Part shown: in pieces, positions 8,825-18,000 of the stretch
How the letters are laid out: each line of letters begins with the position of its first letter
Numbering within the stretch: position 1 is the stretch's first letter
Origin: CAVWXT01 sp963759115
GTDB lineage: Bacteria; Planctomycetota; Planctomycetia; Pirellulales; Thermoguttaceae
Length of the DNA stretch: 64,000 bases
Assembly: GCA_963759115.1 (NCBI GenBank)
Contig: CAVWXT010000005.1
Coordinates: 62,001-126,000, forward strand
Direction: 5' to 3'
Notes under the pieces: model-generated
Databases searched by the model: none
What the model was told of the DNA's origin: nothing
The model's input: the letters and a program-made list of their open reading frames with translations, nothing else
Position numbers and translations under genes: made by a program

Positions 8825-9566
8825 CCGTGGCCTCCTTGGTTGGCGGTGTCTTCTGCGACGGGGCGAAGGCAACAACCGCGTTGGTCCGACCGCCGCCGCT
8901 TGAGCAAGGTAACGCCGCGGGCGACCTCGGGCCAACAGCAACCTTCCCAACTCGCGAAATCGGCGCCCGCAGGGAGGAGGCGGCGGAACATGTTCCCGGA
9001 CAAGCACTTACGCTCGCAATCCCTGTTGCACTATATTCTTGTGGGGGGGGCTAATATGGCGAGAATTACGTGCCTGGGGCGTTCAAGCAACCGTCGCGCG
9101 TAGTATAACGGCCGCTATTGTTGAGCCTCGGGTTTGTGCGGCGTTCGCACCCAGAACCGGAAGAGCCAAAAAGGTAATACGAGCAACAAAGGGGAAGGTC
9201 TTTACACTTGCAACGCTCAATAGGCTCGTTGACGCTACCTCGTTGAAGGACTATAAGACGGCGTAGCTTGCCTTGCTCGCCTGGTTTTGCCGTGGGACAC
9301 TGGGCGGTAGATAATGGGAATCCGACCGGGGAACCGTAACGCGCTAGCCAATCAATGGATCGCGTCGGCGAGAAAGGCTCTTGGTTCCCGCGTTCTGGTG
9401 GCACGGCACACTGGCGCAATTTTCTGGTTGACGCGAGATAGCGACGCATGTACACTATCTCAACGTGACGCTCTCTCGCCGCGGCGAGCCTGCGGCGTCG
9501 GCCGCTCCTTGACAAGTCGGTCCCGCTTCGTGCGGCCGTGGTAACCGTTTACGGCCCAGGTAGACG

Positions 9567-9672
9567 CGGCATCTTGCCGCGTCCTCTTGGCAAGAACGTT
9601 TCCGCCGACAAGGGCATGGGGCGGCAAGATATCGCAGAAAGCATGAAGCGGCAAGATGCCGCTTCTACAGCC
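9567..9672. repeat. Palindromes with GCGGCAAGATGCCGC core
   Basis: Three copies of a short palindrome stand here: GCGGCATCTTGCCGC at about 9568-9582, a degenerate copy near 9621-9635, and AAGCGGCAAGATGCCGCTT near 9647-9665. The same core occurs at about 23803, 45229, 46600 and 60970. Confidence 0.75.
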
Positions 9673-9678
9673 GCGCCA

Positions 9679-10250
9679 GGCCATCCCCTTCGTCAGTGGG
9701 AGTTTTGCACCAATTCCACTCTTGGGAGTTATTCGACTTAGGTGTTGGGCCATTCGGCGTAACCCTTGGTCGCATAAGGCAATTACACCCGTGGCTTCTT
9801 GCCATAACTTTTGCGACCGATGAGAGGTGCGGCGTGAAACTCGGTTAATAGTTAATGGCGAGGGCGAGGGGAGACGCGCTAATGGAAAATTCCAAACATG
9901 TTGACCAACAACACGAACAGGCCGCCCGTGCCGCCCTCACCCCCGGCCCCTCTCCGGGCACCGACCGAAGGTTGGTCGGGCGAGGGGCGACGCGCTTTTG
10001 GAAAATTGCGGCCGTGTTGACCAACAACGCAAACAGCCGGGCTTGGGTCTTGGGGCTTGGGTCTTGGGCCTTGGGCCTTGGGACTTGGGCCTATCGGCCA
10101 ACCCCTTCCTCAGTGGGATTTTTGCAGGCGCTCCATACTTGAGAGGCAGCCGGTGTACGTATCGGACCGATCGACGTAAGCCGTTGTCGCACAAGACAAT
10201 TCTACGCCGGTCGATTGCCCTGACTTTTGCGATCAATGCAAGGTGCGGCG
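9679..10250. repeat. Intergenic repeat block: two 156-bp diverged copies and a 60-bp direct repeat
   Basis: Between the endonuclease remnant and the next gene about 1 kb carries no supported gene. Segments 9679-9834 and 10096-10250 are the same length and share blocks such as CAGTGGG, TTTTGCA, GACTTTTGCGA/AACTTTTGCGA and AGGTGCGGCG, so they are diverged copies. Between them, 9864-9923 and 9980-10039 form a 60-bp direct repeat with a constant offset of 116 bp. A 54-bp palindromic unit lies at 9934-9987, and short CTTGGG tandems lie near 10040-10092. Function is unknown. Confidence 0.75.
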
Positions 10251-10341
10251 AAAAATGCAAAACGTGCCACGGCCACACGCTGCGGAAAGTGGAACGCTGA
10301 GGGGCGGCTCTCAGCCCGTTGTTCTCTCCCAAGCGTCGCCC

Positions 10342-11352
10342 TCACAGCTCGATCCGCCGGCCTTCGTCGTGGCTCTGCCGGGCGGCTTGAACCACGCGCA
10401 ACGCATGATAGGCGTCTTCCAGATCGCGGGTCTTGCGGACCAGGCTGGTCACCGAACGGTGGAAGTGTCTGAGGAGTTGTTCGCCGACGGGCCGCTCGCT
10501 CTCCAGCGATTCCTGATGGCGGCCCGCCTCGTCGAACCAGACCAGCGTGGCAGGCAGATCGATGAAGGCGATCCCCTTCATGCACGAAACCTGGAGGGCC
10601 GCCAGCGGGCGATAGGAGATGGCCTCCTGCCAACCCGACGGAACGTAGCGGCCGCAACTGATTTGGGCGATGGGCCCGGTGCCGGCTTTGCCCCGCGGCG
10701 AGAAGTCGAGACTCATCATCTGGTAGTCGTCGGCCGTGGCGGCCTCGCCCGTCCGATGGACCACGCCCGTCACGGCGGTCGGCTCCTGGTCGACCACGTA
10801 ACGGCACCAATCGACCTGTTCGACGAGGTAGCGGAAGGTGGGGTGGGGGGACTTGCGGCCCGACGTGTGGTTGGCAGGCGCGTCGGCCACCGAGCGCTGG
10901 TGACAGAAGAGCAGCCGGGGCGTGCCGAGCCGGCTGGCGATCAGTTCCTTCAGTCGAATGGTGGCCGGGGCCTGGCGGCGGGGGAACTCGGCCACGAAGG
11001 CGATTCCCGCCTCTTCCACGCGGCGTTTGATCAGTTGGGCTTCGTCGGGATCGAGATCCAAGCCGGCCGCGCAGTAGACGGCCTTGCCCGACTCGCACGC
11101 CGCCAGGATCGGCAGCGCCCCGTACCACTGCGGCGAGAGCACGAGAACGGCGTCGATGTCCTCGCGTTGGGCCAGCACGCGGTAGCCGTCGACCACCTCG
11201 GCCTGGAACCCAGACGCCGCTTGCTCGGCCCGGTGGCGGACCTGATCGCAGATGGCCCGCACCTCAAATCGATCGGCCAGCGCCCGCAATGCAGGAGCGT
11301 GCCGCACTTGCCAGGCGTCGCCAAGGCCAACCAGGCCAACCCGTAGTTTCAT
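10342..11352 (-). CDS. Gfo/Idh/MocA-family oxidoreductase
   Basis: A 336-residue NAD(P)-dependent dehydrogenase-like protein. The N-terminal Rossmann fold starts MKLRVGLVGLGDAW, and the middle contains the SGKAVYCAAGLDLD region where most members have the EKP motif; the usual Glu-Lys-Pro is not visible here. The C-terminal domain is a sheet-rich substrate fold. Members act on sugars and inositols, but the substrate is not apparent. The start at 11352 is chosen because the Rossmann strand begins at once; a longer reading to 11460 adds only low-complexity sequence. It is a single gene on the minus strand between repeat DNA and an unassigned gap. There is no secretion leader, unlike many planctomycete members. 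Confidence 0.85.
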   Translation of the reverse strand: MKLRVGLVGLGDAWQVRHAPALRALADRFEVRAICDQVRHRAEQAASGFQAEVVDGYRVLAQREDIDAVLVLSPQWYGALPILAACESGKAVYCAAGLDLDPDEAQLIKRRVEEAGIAFVAEFPRRQAPATIRLKELIASRLGTPRLLFCHQRSVADAPANHTSGRKSPHPTFRYLVEQVDWCRYVVDQEPTAVTGVVHRTGEAATADDYQMMSLDFSPRGKAGTGPIAQISCGRYVPSGWQEAISYRPLAALQVSCMKGIAFIDLPATLVWFDEAGRHQESLESERPVGEQLLRHFHRSVTSLVRKTRDLEDAYHALRVVQAARQSHDEGRRIEL

Positions 11353-11692
11353 CGGACGGCGGAATCCCCCTTTCGTGACGCGCCCCCCATTATATCGTCG
11401 GTTTCGCGGCCTACTCAATCGACTCGGCCGCGAAGTTTCCGGTATCTCGGCCGGCGCCAAAGCCTATTCCAGGGCAATCCGAGCAAGAAAACACCCCTCA
11501 ATACGCCGCAGTTGTTCATAAGCCAGAGGGGTTAGGAAAATGCCCATGTTATTTAATCGGCAAATTCCCTACGACCCCTACTTGCCAAACCAGACTTCCC
11601 AAGTACATTGAGGTTTCCCGCGCAGGAAAGCACATGTCTGATTGGCGCAGCTTTCCCGCCCCAAATCCCCCGTAGAATCAGGAGATTCCCAA
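11353..11692. other. Intergenic region without recognised features
   Basis: About 340 bp between divergent genes. It must hold the promoters of the oxidoreductase (minus) and thioredoxin-like (plus) genes. AGGAG at 11680-11684 is the ribosome binding site of the latter. No convincing -35/-10 pair, RNA gene or repeat was found. Confidence 0.5.
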
Positions 11693-12229
11693 ATGAGTTC
11701 CATGCTATGCGCAACCGTCGTTCAAGTTGCACTGGCTCTTAGCGGCGCCGACGGGGCAACTCTCGACGCCCAGACGTACGCCGAAGCTTACCGCGCGACC
11801 ACCGAAAACGGCAAGCCCATGATCGTCATGGTCAGTACCGACTGGTGTCCACCCTGTCAAACGATGAAGAAGACCATCCTGCCGCGTGTTCGTGAGCGGG
11901 GATTGCTCAAGAAGGTCGCTTTTGCCATGGTCAACCCTGACCGCGACGGCGAGCTGGCGAAGAAGCTGATCGGCGGGGGGCCGATTCCGCAACTGGTCAT
12001 GTTCCGCAAGACGGCCGACGGCTGGAAACAGCGGAAACTCGTCGGCGGCCAGAGCGTGGAGAGCGTGGAACAGTTTATCAAGGAAGGTCTCGCCCAGGAC
12101 GAGGCCGAGAAGAAGGCCGCCAAGAAGGCCGAAGCCGACGCCGAAGCGGAAGGCCAGCAGCAGAGCGACAAGACAACCGCTCACCAACCCGACAGTGGCG
12201 GCAACGACAACGCGGCACAGCGCGGCTAG
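11693..12229 (+). CDS. Thioredoxin-like protein with WCPPC motif
   Basis: A 178-residue thioredoxin-fold protein. The redox motif WCPPC is at about residues 52-56, preceded by PMIVMVSTD and followed later by the cis-proline segment GPIPQLVMF. The last 40 residues are an Ala/Glu/Lys-rich tail ending in a polar stretch, probably disordered. The start at ATG 11693 is set by AGGAG about 8 bases upstream; an earlier TTG would lie before the ribosome binding site. The N-terminus (MSSMLCATVVQVALAL) is mildly hydrophobic and may be a weak secretion signal. The likely role is thiol-disulfide exchange or a thioredoxin-like sensor; the partner is unknown. Confidence 0.85.
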   Translation: MSSMLCATVVQVALALSGADGATLDAQTYAEAYRATTENGKPMIVMVSTDWCPPCQTMKKTILPRVRERGLLKKVAFAMVNPDRDGELAKKLIGGGPIPQLVMFRKTADGWKQRKLVGGQSVESVEQFIKEGLAQDEAEKKAAKKAEADAEAEGQQQSDKTTAHQPDSGGNDNAAQRG

Positions 12230-12449
12230 CGATCGGCCAATGCGAAACTGACAGGGTTGAGGGCCTTCGGCGTGAACGTCCGCCGTCAGGTTGATTCCTG
12301 CCCCTCTCCCGCGTCGGAAGATAGGCAGGCTCCCGCGCAATGCCCCTTGCGGCAATATTCGCATCACCCTGAAGGCGTGCGCCCAGCAAACGGCCGCGGC
12401 CGGAGTTGGCCTGTTCTGACACGGCGATTCTTGATACTATCTCGCCGCT

Positions 12450-13718
12450 ATGAACCGCCCCATTCTTCACGCAGCGTTGGTCGTTATGGCGTTGGCTTGC
12501 TCTGCGGCCTTGGCTCAGACCGGCCCAGCCGTGCAGGTCCCGCCGCTCTCGACGGAATCGTCGCCGGGAGTAATGACGGCATTTCCCAGTCCGCCGCCGC
12601 CCGGCGAGCCGGCGTTTCAGCCGACTACACCGTCGGCGCCAGCGGGTCAGGCAACCTGGCCGCCGCCCGCTCAGCCGATCTTGCAGGCCGCGCCGCCGCC
12701 GGCGCCGCCGCCTGTCGTGCAGACTTACCCGCCGGCAGCGCCGTGGGTCGTGGCGCCGGCGCAGCCGATCTGGGGGCCGGAGCCCAGTCCGGGGTTAGGT
12801 TTGATACCGGGCGATAGCGCCACACGCTGGGACATCAGTTTCGAGGCGTTGTGGCTGGCGCGCGACGCCGGCACGGGCGTGCGTCTGGGCGCCACGGATT
12901 ACAATTTCGACTCGCATGCCTTCCAAGCGATCCCGACGCAACGCTTGTGGAGCGACGACGCCCTGTTCCCCTTGGAGCCGGGCATCCGGTTTCAACTGAT
13001 CGGGCGAATTACCGATCAGATGGCCATCGAGGCAAGCGCCTGGGGATTACAGCAGTGGTCGGTTGGCAGAACCATCTACGGCGATCCGGACCGCGGGAGC
13101 GTGCTGGCGTATTCGCCCTGGCTGCAAACGTCGGATCGCATGCACGGTTTCGACAACTTCCTCGGCTATACCGACAGCAGCGAGGTCGCCAACGCCGAAA
13201 TCAACCAGCGGTTCAAGTTCCTCTCCTTCGATCCCTACCGGGCGTTGTCCTGGATGTGGGGCGTTCGCTATTTCTTCCTGTCTGATGATTTTGCCCTGAC
13301 GGGCTCGGATCTCTACAACGCCGAACAGGAAACCCTCACTTGGCGGACGAAGAACAACTTGATCGGCATGCAGTTGGGACTACAATGGACCTGGGGCTGG
13401 GAACGATTCCAACTGAGCACCGAGTTCAAGGCGGGCTTGTTTGCCAACGTCTACACGCAACAGGGGACCGACTCTGCCAGCGGGCCGGTGGCCTTTCAAC
13501 CAGTCGACGTATCCCACAGCGGCACCGATCTGGCAGCGCTGTTCGAGCTCTCGATCTTGGCCCGCTACCGACTCACCAATTGCCTGTGGGTGCGAGCAGG
13601 CTACCAGTATAACTGCGTGACCGGCCTGGCACTCGGTCCGCGGCAACTTGGGGGCTTCGATGCCGGCGGCACCGTGCAATTGGATGGGCTGTCGATCGGG
13701 TTGGAGTTGACCCGGTAA
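12450..13718 (+). CDS. BBP7-family outer membrane beta-barrel protein
   Basis: A 422-residue secreted protein. A signal peptide occupies residues 1-22 (ending ACSAALA), a Pro/Ala-rich linker about 25-115, and a barrel-like region the rest, with repeated alternating aromatic strands such as WDISFEALWLARD, RFKFLSFDPYRALSWMWGVRYFF and WVRAGYQYN. This layout matches the planctomycete BBP7 family (PF07585), putative porins of the outer membrane. The 220 bp upstream show no other gene. It stands alone and its transported substrate is unknown. Confidence 0.85.
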   Translation: MNRPILHAALVVMALACSAALAQTGPAVQVPPLSTESSPGVMTAFPSPPPPGEPAFQPTTPSAPAGQATWPPPAQPILQAAPPPAPPPVVQTYPPAAPWVVAPAQPIWGPEPSPGLGLIPGDSATRWDISFEALWLARDAGTGVRLGATDYNFDSHAFQAIPTQRLWSDDALFPLEPGIRFQLIGRITDQMAIEASAWGLQQWSVGRTIYGDPDRGSVLAYSPWLQTSDRMHGFDNFLGYTDSSEVANAEINQRFKFLSFDPYRALSWMWGVRYFFLSDDFALTGSDLYNAEQETLTWRTKNNLIGMQLGLQWTWGWERFQLSTEFKAGLFANVYTQQGTDSASGPVAFQPVDVSHSGTDLAALFELSILARYRLTNCLWVRAGYQYNCVTGLALGPRQLGGFDAGGTVQLDGLSIGLELTR

Positions 13719-13825
13719 CGCCGAGGGCCTCGCCCGGCCTTCACTCAACGCGCCGCCGGCTGGGCGGCCGGTCACCTCGTGGCCCTTGAAAACCCGTGCC
13801 TGGCGGCCGATAATGGCTGTCCACC

Positions 13826-14728
13826 ATGACTGCCGCAGACGATTGGCGCCCCCTGTACCCGTTTTCATCCCATGAGGTAACTCTCGGCGGACACCGTTGC
13901 CACTACCTTGACGAGGGCGCCGGGCCAGTGCTGTTGTTGGTCCACGGAAACCCCACCTGGTCGTTCTATTGGCGGGAATTGGTGCGGGCGTGGCGCGATC
14001 GCTACCGGGTCGTGGCCGTCGATCTGATCGGGTGCGGCTTGTCGGACAAGCCCCCGGTGGCCCAATACTCGTACCGGTTGGGGCAACGCATCGCCGACGT
14101 CCGTCAACTTGTCGAAACGCTCGACCTCCGTAATGTCACGCTCGTGGCGCACGATTGGGGCGGCGGGATCGGCATGGGCGCCGCGGTGACGGCGCCCGAG
14201 CGGTTCTCGCGCTTCGTGCTGATGAACACCGCCGCGTTCCGCTCCGAGCGGTGCCCTTGGCAGATTCGCGCTTGTCATGTCCCCGGGTTTGGGCAAGTCG
14301 CCATCCAGGGGCTGAACCTGTTCGTTCGGGCCGCGCTGCGCATGACGGTTTGCCGGCATGACCGCATGACGCCCGCCGTCAAGGCCGGCTACCTGGCCCC
14401 GTACGACTCCTGGCAAAATCGCGTGGGCGTCTATCGATTCGTGCGCGACATCCCGCTTACCCCCAACCATCCCAGCTACCAGACGTTGGTCGAGGTCGAA
14501 CGGGGGTTGGCCCAGTTTCGCCAACATCCGGTATGCTTGATTTGGGGCATGCGCGATTGGTGTTTCTCGCCCGAATTTCTCGAACGCTTCTTGGAGTTCT
14601 TCCCCCAGGCGGAAGTCCACCGCCTGGCCGACGCAGGACATTACGTGGTCGAAGATGCCTATGAACAGATCGGGCCGCTGGTGGAGCGATTCTTGGAAAA
14701 GCATCCCTGCGCGTCGGGTGTCGAGTGA
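13826..14728 (+). CDS. Alpha/beta hydrolase, OleB/haloalkane dehalogenase-like
   Basis: A 300-residue alpha/beta hydrolase. It has HGNPTWSFYWRELV (oxyanion hole with the halide-binding Trp seen in dehalogenases), the nucleophile elbow HDWGG with Asp near residue 110, and the general base in AGHYVVED near residue 270. The IGCGLSDKP and GYLAPYDSW segments are especially like OleB, the beta-lactone decarboxylase of long-chain olefin synthesis. No oleA, oleC or oleD is adjacent, so the role is uncertain; dehalogenase or epoxide hydrolase activity is the alternative. The frame is intact and the start is ATG at 13826. Confidence 0.8.
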   Translation: MTAADDWRPLYPFSSHEVTLGGHRCHYLDEGAGPVLLLVHGNPTWSFYWRELVRAWRDRYRVVAVDLIGCGLSDKPPVAQYSYRLGQRIADVRQLVETLDLRNVTLVAHDWGGGIGMGAAVTAPERFSRFVLMNTAAFRSERCPWQIRACHVPGFGQVAIQGLNLFVRAALRMTVCRHDRMTPAVKAGYLAPYDSWQNRVGVYRFVRDIPLTPNHPSYQTLVEVERGLAQFRQHPVCLIWGMRDWCFSPEFLERFLEFFPQAEVHRLADAGHYVVEDAYEQIGPLVERFLEKHPCASGVE

Positions 14729-14925
14729 TCAATTGTTCCCAAAACGGCATGGCAAGCCGCGAAGGCCCCCCCGGCGTGCCCCCCAAACACTTACGAATCG
14801 TTGCACGGCCGGGAGCACTGTGGTAGTTTTGGAGAGGGTCTGCGAAAGGCGATGCTAGAATATCATTTGATTGGCTTTTCAGGATACACTGTCCCCCCCC
14901 ACGACGCTGCTGTGGTTAACTTGAT

Positions 14926-17004
14926 ATGAAACGGCAATTATTGCGACTCGAATCGGGCCTTCGCGTTCTTTCGCTTTTGCTGGGGGCGTGCTGGGCGCTC
15001 ACGGGCCGTGAGCCTGCCGGCGGCAGAGGAGCCGCAAAAGGGCGAGGGAACCGCCGGCCGTGCGTCCATCGAGCCGGCAATTCAGAAGGTCTATCCGGCA
15101 CTGGTGCGAATCTACGTCGTGACCGAGGAGCCTGGTGATGGCCGCATGCAACGGATGCGGGCTGCCGGCAGCGGGGTCATTATTTCCAAGGACGGGTACG
15201 TGGTCACTAACCACCACGTCGCCGGCAACGCCGTGCGGATGACGTGTACCCTGGCCGATGGCGAAGAGGTCGAGGCCGTTCGCGTGGGCACCGACCCGCT
15301 GGCCGACATCGCCGTGCTGAAGCTGAAGTTGGAAACGCGCAAGCGGCCCGACGTCCCCTTGGCGGTGGCCGCCTGGGGCGATTCGAGCCAACTGAAGGTG
15401 GGCGACGTGGTGCTGGCCATGGGCTGTCCGATGGCCATCTCGCAGTCGGTCACGCAAGGAATCGTCAGCAACACGCAAATGATCTTACCCAAGTCGTTGG
15501 AAGGACGGTTCCGCCTGGATGGCGAGGACGTGGGCCAAATCGTCCGCTGGATTGGCCACGACGCCGTGATCTTCGGCGGCAACAGCGGCGGTCCGCTGGT
15601 GAATCTCCGCGGCGAAATCGTCGGCATCAACGAACTCGGCTTGGGCTCGCTGGGCGGGGCCATTCCCAGCAACCTGGCCCGCGACGTCGCCAACCAGTTG
15701 ATCGGGCAGGGCCGGGTGAAACGGAGCTGGATCGGCCTGGAGTTTCAGCCGCGCTGAAGAGCGGCAAGGGCGACGGCGGCGTGTTGGTCGCCGGTGTCGT
15801 CGAGGGCTCTCCGGCCGATCGGGCCGGACTCAAAGCCAGCGACATCGTGACCCGCTTCGCCGGCCGGGAGGTCAACGTCGAACTGCCCGAACACTTACCG
15901 CCGGTCAACCAACTGATGTTCGCCACGCCGGTGGGCGAGAAGGTGGAACTGACCTATGTCCGCGACGGCCAGGAACACGTCGCGGAGATCACCACGGAAC
16001 AACTCCAGCGTGCCCTGGGCGATCCCAAGGAATTGAAGGAATGGGGCATCGCCGTGCGCGACATCACGCGGATGATGGCGCTGGAACGCCACCGCCCGAA
16101 CACCAGCGGCGTGCTGGTGGATTCGGTGCGAGGGGGCGGCGGGGCCATCACGGCGAAACTCCCCTTGCAGTCGGAAGACGTCATTCTCCAGGTCAACGGG
16201 CAGGCCGTCGCCGACGTCGCCGCCTTGAAGCGGGTTACCGCCCAACTGCTCGAAGGAAAGACGGAGCGGCTCCCCGTTTTGGTCCAGTTCGAGCGCGAAA
16301 CGAAGCAACTGCTCACCGTCGTCAAGATCGGCCCCGAGGAGAACCGGAACCGCCCGGCGACGACCAACAAGCCCTGGTCGAGCCTTGCCACGCAGGTCTT
16401 GACGTCCGATCTGGCCGAGTCGCTGGGCATGGCCGGCCAGCGTGGCGTCCGCGTCACCAAGGTGTTCAAGGGTCAGGCTGCGGATAAGGCAGGTGTCAAG
16501 CTAGGCGACATCATCCTGGCCGTCAATGGCAGAAATGTCGAGGCCTCCCAGGCCGGCGATCGCGAAATCTTCGACGCGCTCATTCGCAGGCTCTCCGTGG
16601 GCGGCAAGGCTACTCTAAAGATCGTCCGGGACGGCAAGCCGCTGGAACTCGACATGGCGTTGGAATCCCCGCCCCTGAGCGAGGAGAACGTCAAGCGGCT
16701 TACCGATACCGATTTTGAGTTCACCGCCCGCGAACTGAGTTATACCGATCGCGTCAACCAGCACATCCCCGAGGGCCTGCAAGGCGTCTTGCTGCAAAAG
16801 GTGGAGACGGGCGGTTGGGCGTCGCTGGGCGGGCTGCGCGGCGAGGACTTCGTCATCAGCGTCGATGGCAAGCCTACTCCCGCCATCGCCGAGTTGAAGG
16901 CCGTGCTCGATCAGATCCGCAAAGACAAGCCGCGGCGAATCGTGTTCTTCGTGCGGCGCGGCATTCATACGCTGTTTTGTGAAATTGAGCCGGATTACCG
17001 GTGA
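14926..17004 (+). CDS. HtrA/DegP-like serine protease with PDZ domains (two frameshifts)
   Basis: About 692 residues are expected after correcting an extra base near 15005 and a missing base near 15752; the two shifts cancel. The N-terminus is a signal peptide starting MKRQLLRLESGL, so it acts in the periplasm. The protease domain has the triad His in VVTNHHVAG (about residue 95), Asp in DPLADIAVL (127) and Ser in GGNSGGPLV (220). Two or three PDZ-like domains follow, with ADRAGLKASDIV, KAGVKLGDIILAVNG and SLGGLRGEDFVISVDGK. A related but degenerate gene lies 155 bp downstream, so the pair may act together in protein quality control. Confidence 0.85.
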
Positions 17005-17159
17005 GTCAGTCCCTCCGCGAGCAGAATCGCGGGGCGTGTGGCGATGCCAATCAGGTTTGCGTTTTGATCGTATTGGCGCGTCGAATTGCGTTTGCGTCTT
17101 CAGTCACGTTTGCTTTTCCAGTCACGTTAGCCCTTCCAACCATTTCGAGGAGTCGTCTC

Positions 17160-17990
17160 ATGGCCAATAAACTGCTGGCCTTGTGTGTGTGCTTGTGCTT
17201 TGCGGCGGGAACGCTACGGGCGGACAGCGAGGACCGCCAACTCGTCGAGGCGGCCCGCAAGATGCTGCAATCGTATGACAAGGCCGTCGTCTCCGTGTCC
17301 GCGGTGCTCAAGATCGAAATGGGAGGATCGGAGCAGGAGCGCAAGACGCAATGCGTGGCCTCGATCATTGATCCCTGCGGCCTGGCGGTGACTTCGTTGA
17401 CCAACCTCAATCCGCAAAGCCTCTTGCGGCTCCGGTTCGGGCGCGGCGGCGGATCGCAGACGCCGGAGTTCGATTGCCAGGTTCAAGACGTGAAGTACCG
17501 GCTGACCGACGGCACGGAGGTGCCCGCCCGCATCGTGTTGAAGGATGAAGAACTGGACCTGGCATTCTTGGCCCCGCTGAAGCCGCTGGACGAGCAGACT
17601 CTGCCGAAAATTGCCGCCATCCCGCTGGGCGACGGGGCAGCCCAGGTGGACGTGCTCGACGCGACGATCGTGCTGGATCGCTCCGGCGACAGTCTCAATT
17701 ACATCCCCACGCTCAACTTGGGCCGCGTTGCGGCCATCCTGTCAAAGCCGCGAGTCTGCTACCTCAACAACGTGGGATCGCCGGGGCTGCCCGTGTTCGA
17801 TCGGGAGGGCAAGATGATGGGCATCCTCTGCCGGTGCATCAGCGTGGAGGGGGGCGACGGCAACACGACCGACATCGTCACGCGACTGGCCGCGATCAGC
17901 CGCCTCATCCTGCCGGCCGCCGACGTTGCCAAGCTCGTGCCACAAGCCAAGGAAGAAATGAAGAAGCCCGCCGACGCCGACAAGAAATAG
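17160..17990 (+). CDS. Trypsin-fold protein lacking catalytic His (probable pseudoprotease)
   Basis: A 276-residue secreted protein with a clear signal peptide (MANKLLALCVCLCFAAGTLRA) and GAGGAG about 8 bases before ATG 17160. It follows the HtrA protease domain: IDPCGLAVTS aligns with the segment before the catalytic His, but the next residues are LTNLNP with no His. DLAFLAPL retains the Asp, and NVGSPGLPVFD stands where GNSGGPLV is expected. It is therefore likely to be an inactive homologue of the upstream protease. Binding or regulatory partnership with that protease is inference. Confidence 0.75.
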   Translation: MANKLLALCVCLCFAAGTLRADSEDRQLVEAARKMLQSYDKAVVSVSAVLKIEMGGSEQERKTQCVASIIDPCGLAVTSLTNLNPQSLLRLRFGRGGGSQTPEFDCQVQDVKYRLTDGTEVPARIVLKDEELDLAFLAPLKPLDEQTLPKIAAIPLGDGAAQVDVLDATIVLDRSGDSLNYIPTLNLGRVAAILSKPRVCYLNNVGSPGLPVFDREGKMMGILCRCISVEGGDGNTTDIVTRLAAISRLILPAADVAKLVPQAKEEMKKPADADKK

Positions 17991-18000
17991 CAGCCGAGTC

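Larger units (their letters stand above)
7182..9167 (-). mobile_element. ISL3-family insertion sequence with 8-bp target duplication
   Basis: The ends are inverted repeats: GGCTCTTCCGGTTTTAGGTG from 7182 and, reading inwards from 9167, GGCTCTTCCGGTTCTGGGTG. Flanking both ends is the perfect 8-bp direct repeat AAAAAGGT (7174-7181 and 9168-9175), the duplication length usual for ISL3. The total is 1986 bp, or 1667 bp without the nested MITE and its duplication, within the ISL3 size range. It carries one transposase gene on the minus strand and about 340 bp of non-coding sequence upstream of that gene. Confidence 0.95.
6246..9266 (+). pseudogene. PD-(D/E)XK restriction endonuclease, split by ISL3 element
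   Basis: The gene starts at GTG 6246, reads to about 6447, needs a one-base deletion, continues to 7181 and then meets an insertion sequence. If the element (7182-9167) and one copy of the duplicated AAAAAGGT are removed, the frame continues from 9176 to TAG at 9266 without a break, giving 341 residues. The C-terminal half has SPIEETLSRAG near residue 211, PDFI near 240 and VIEAK near 256, a PD-(D/E)XK nuclease arrangement. With the upstream methylase it would form a type II-like system. The IS inactivates it. The one-base shift at 6447 could be real or a sequencing error. Confidence 0.8.

Noticed and set aside
4078..9266. DISARM, BREX or other multi-gene defence system
   Set aside because: Only a methylase and one nuclease are present; no helicase, PglZ, BrxL or DUF1998 gene adjoins.
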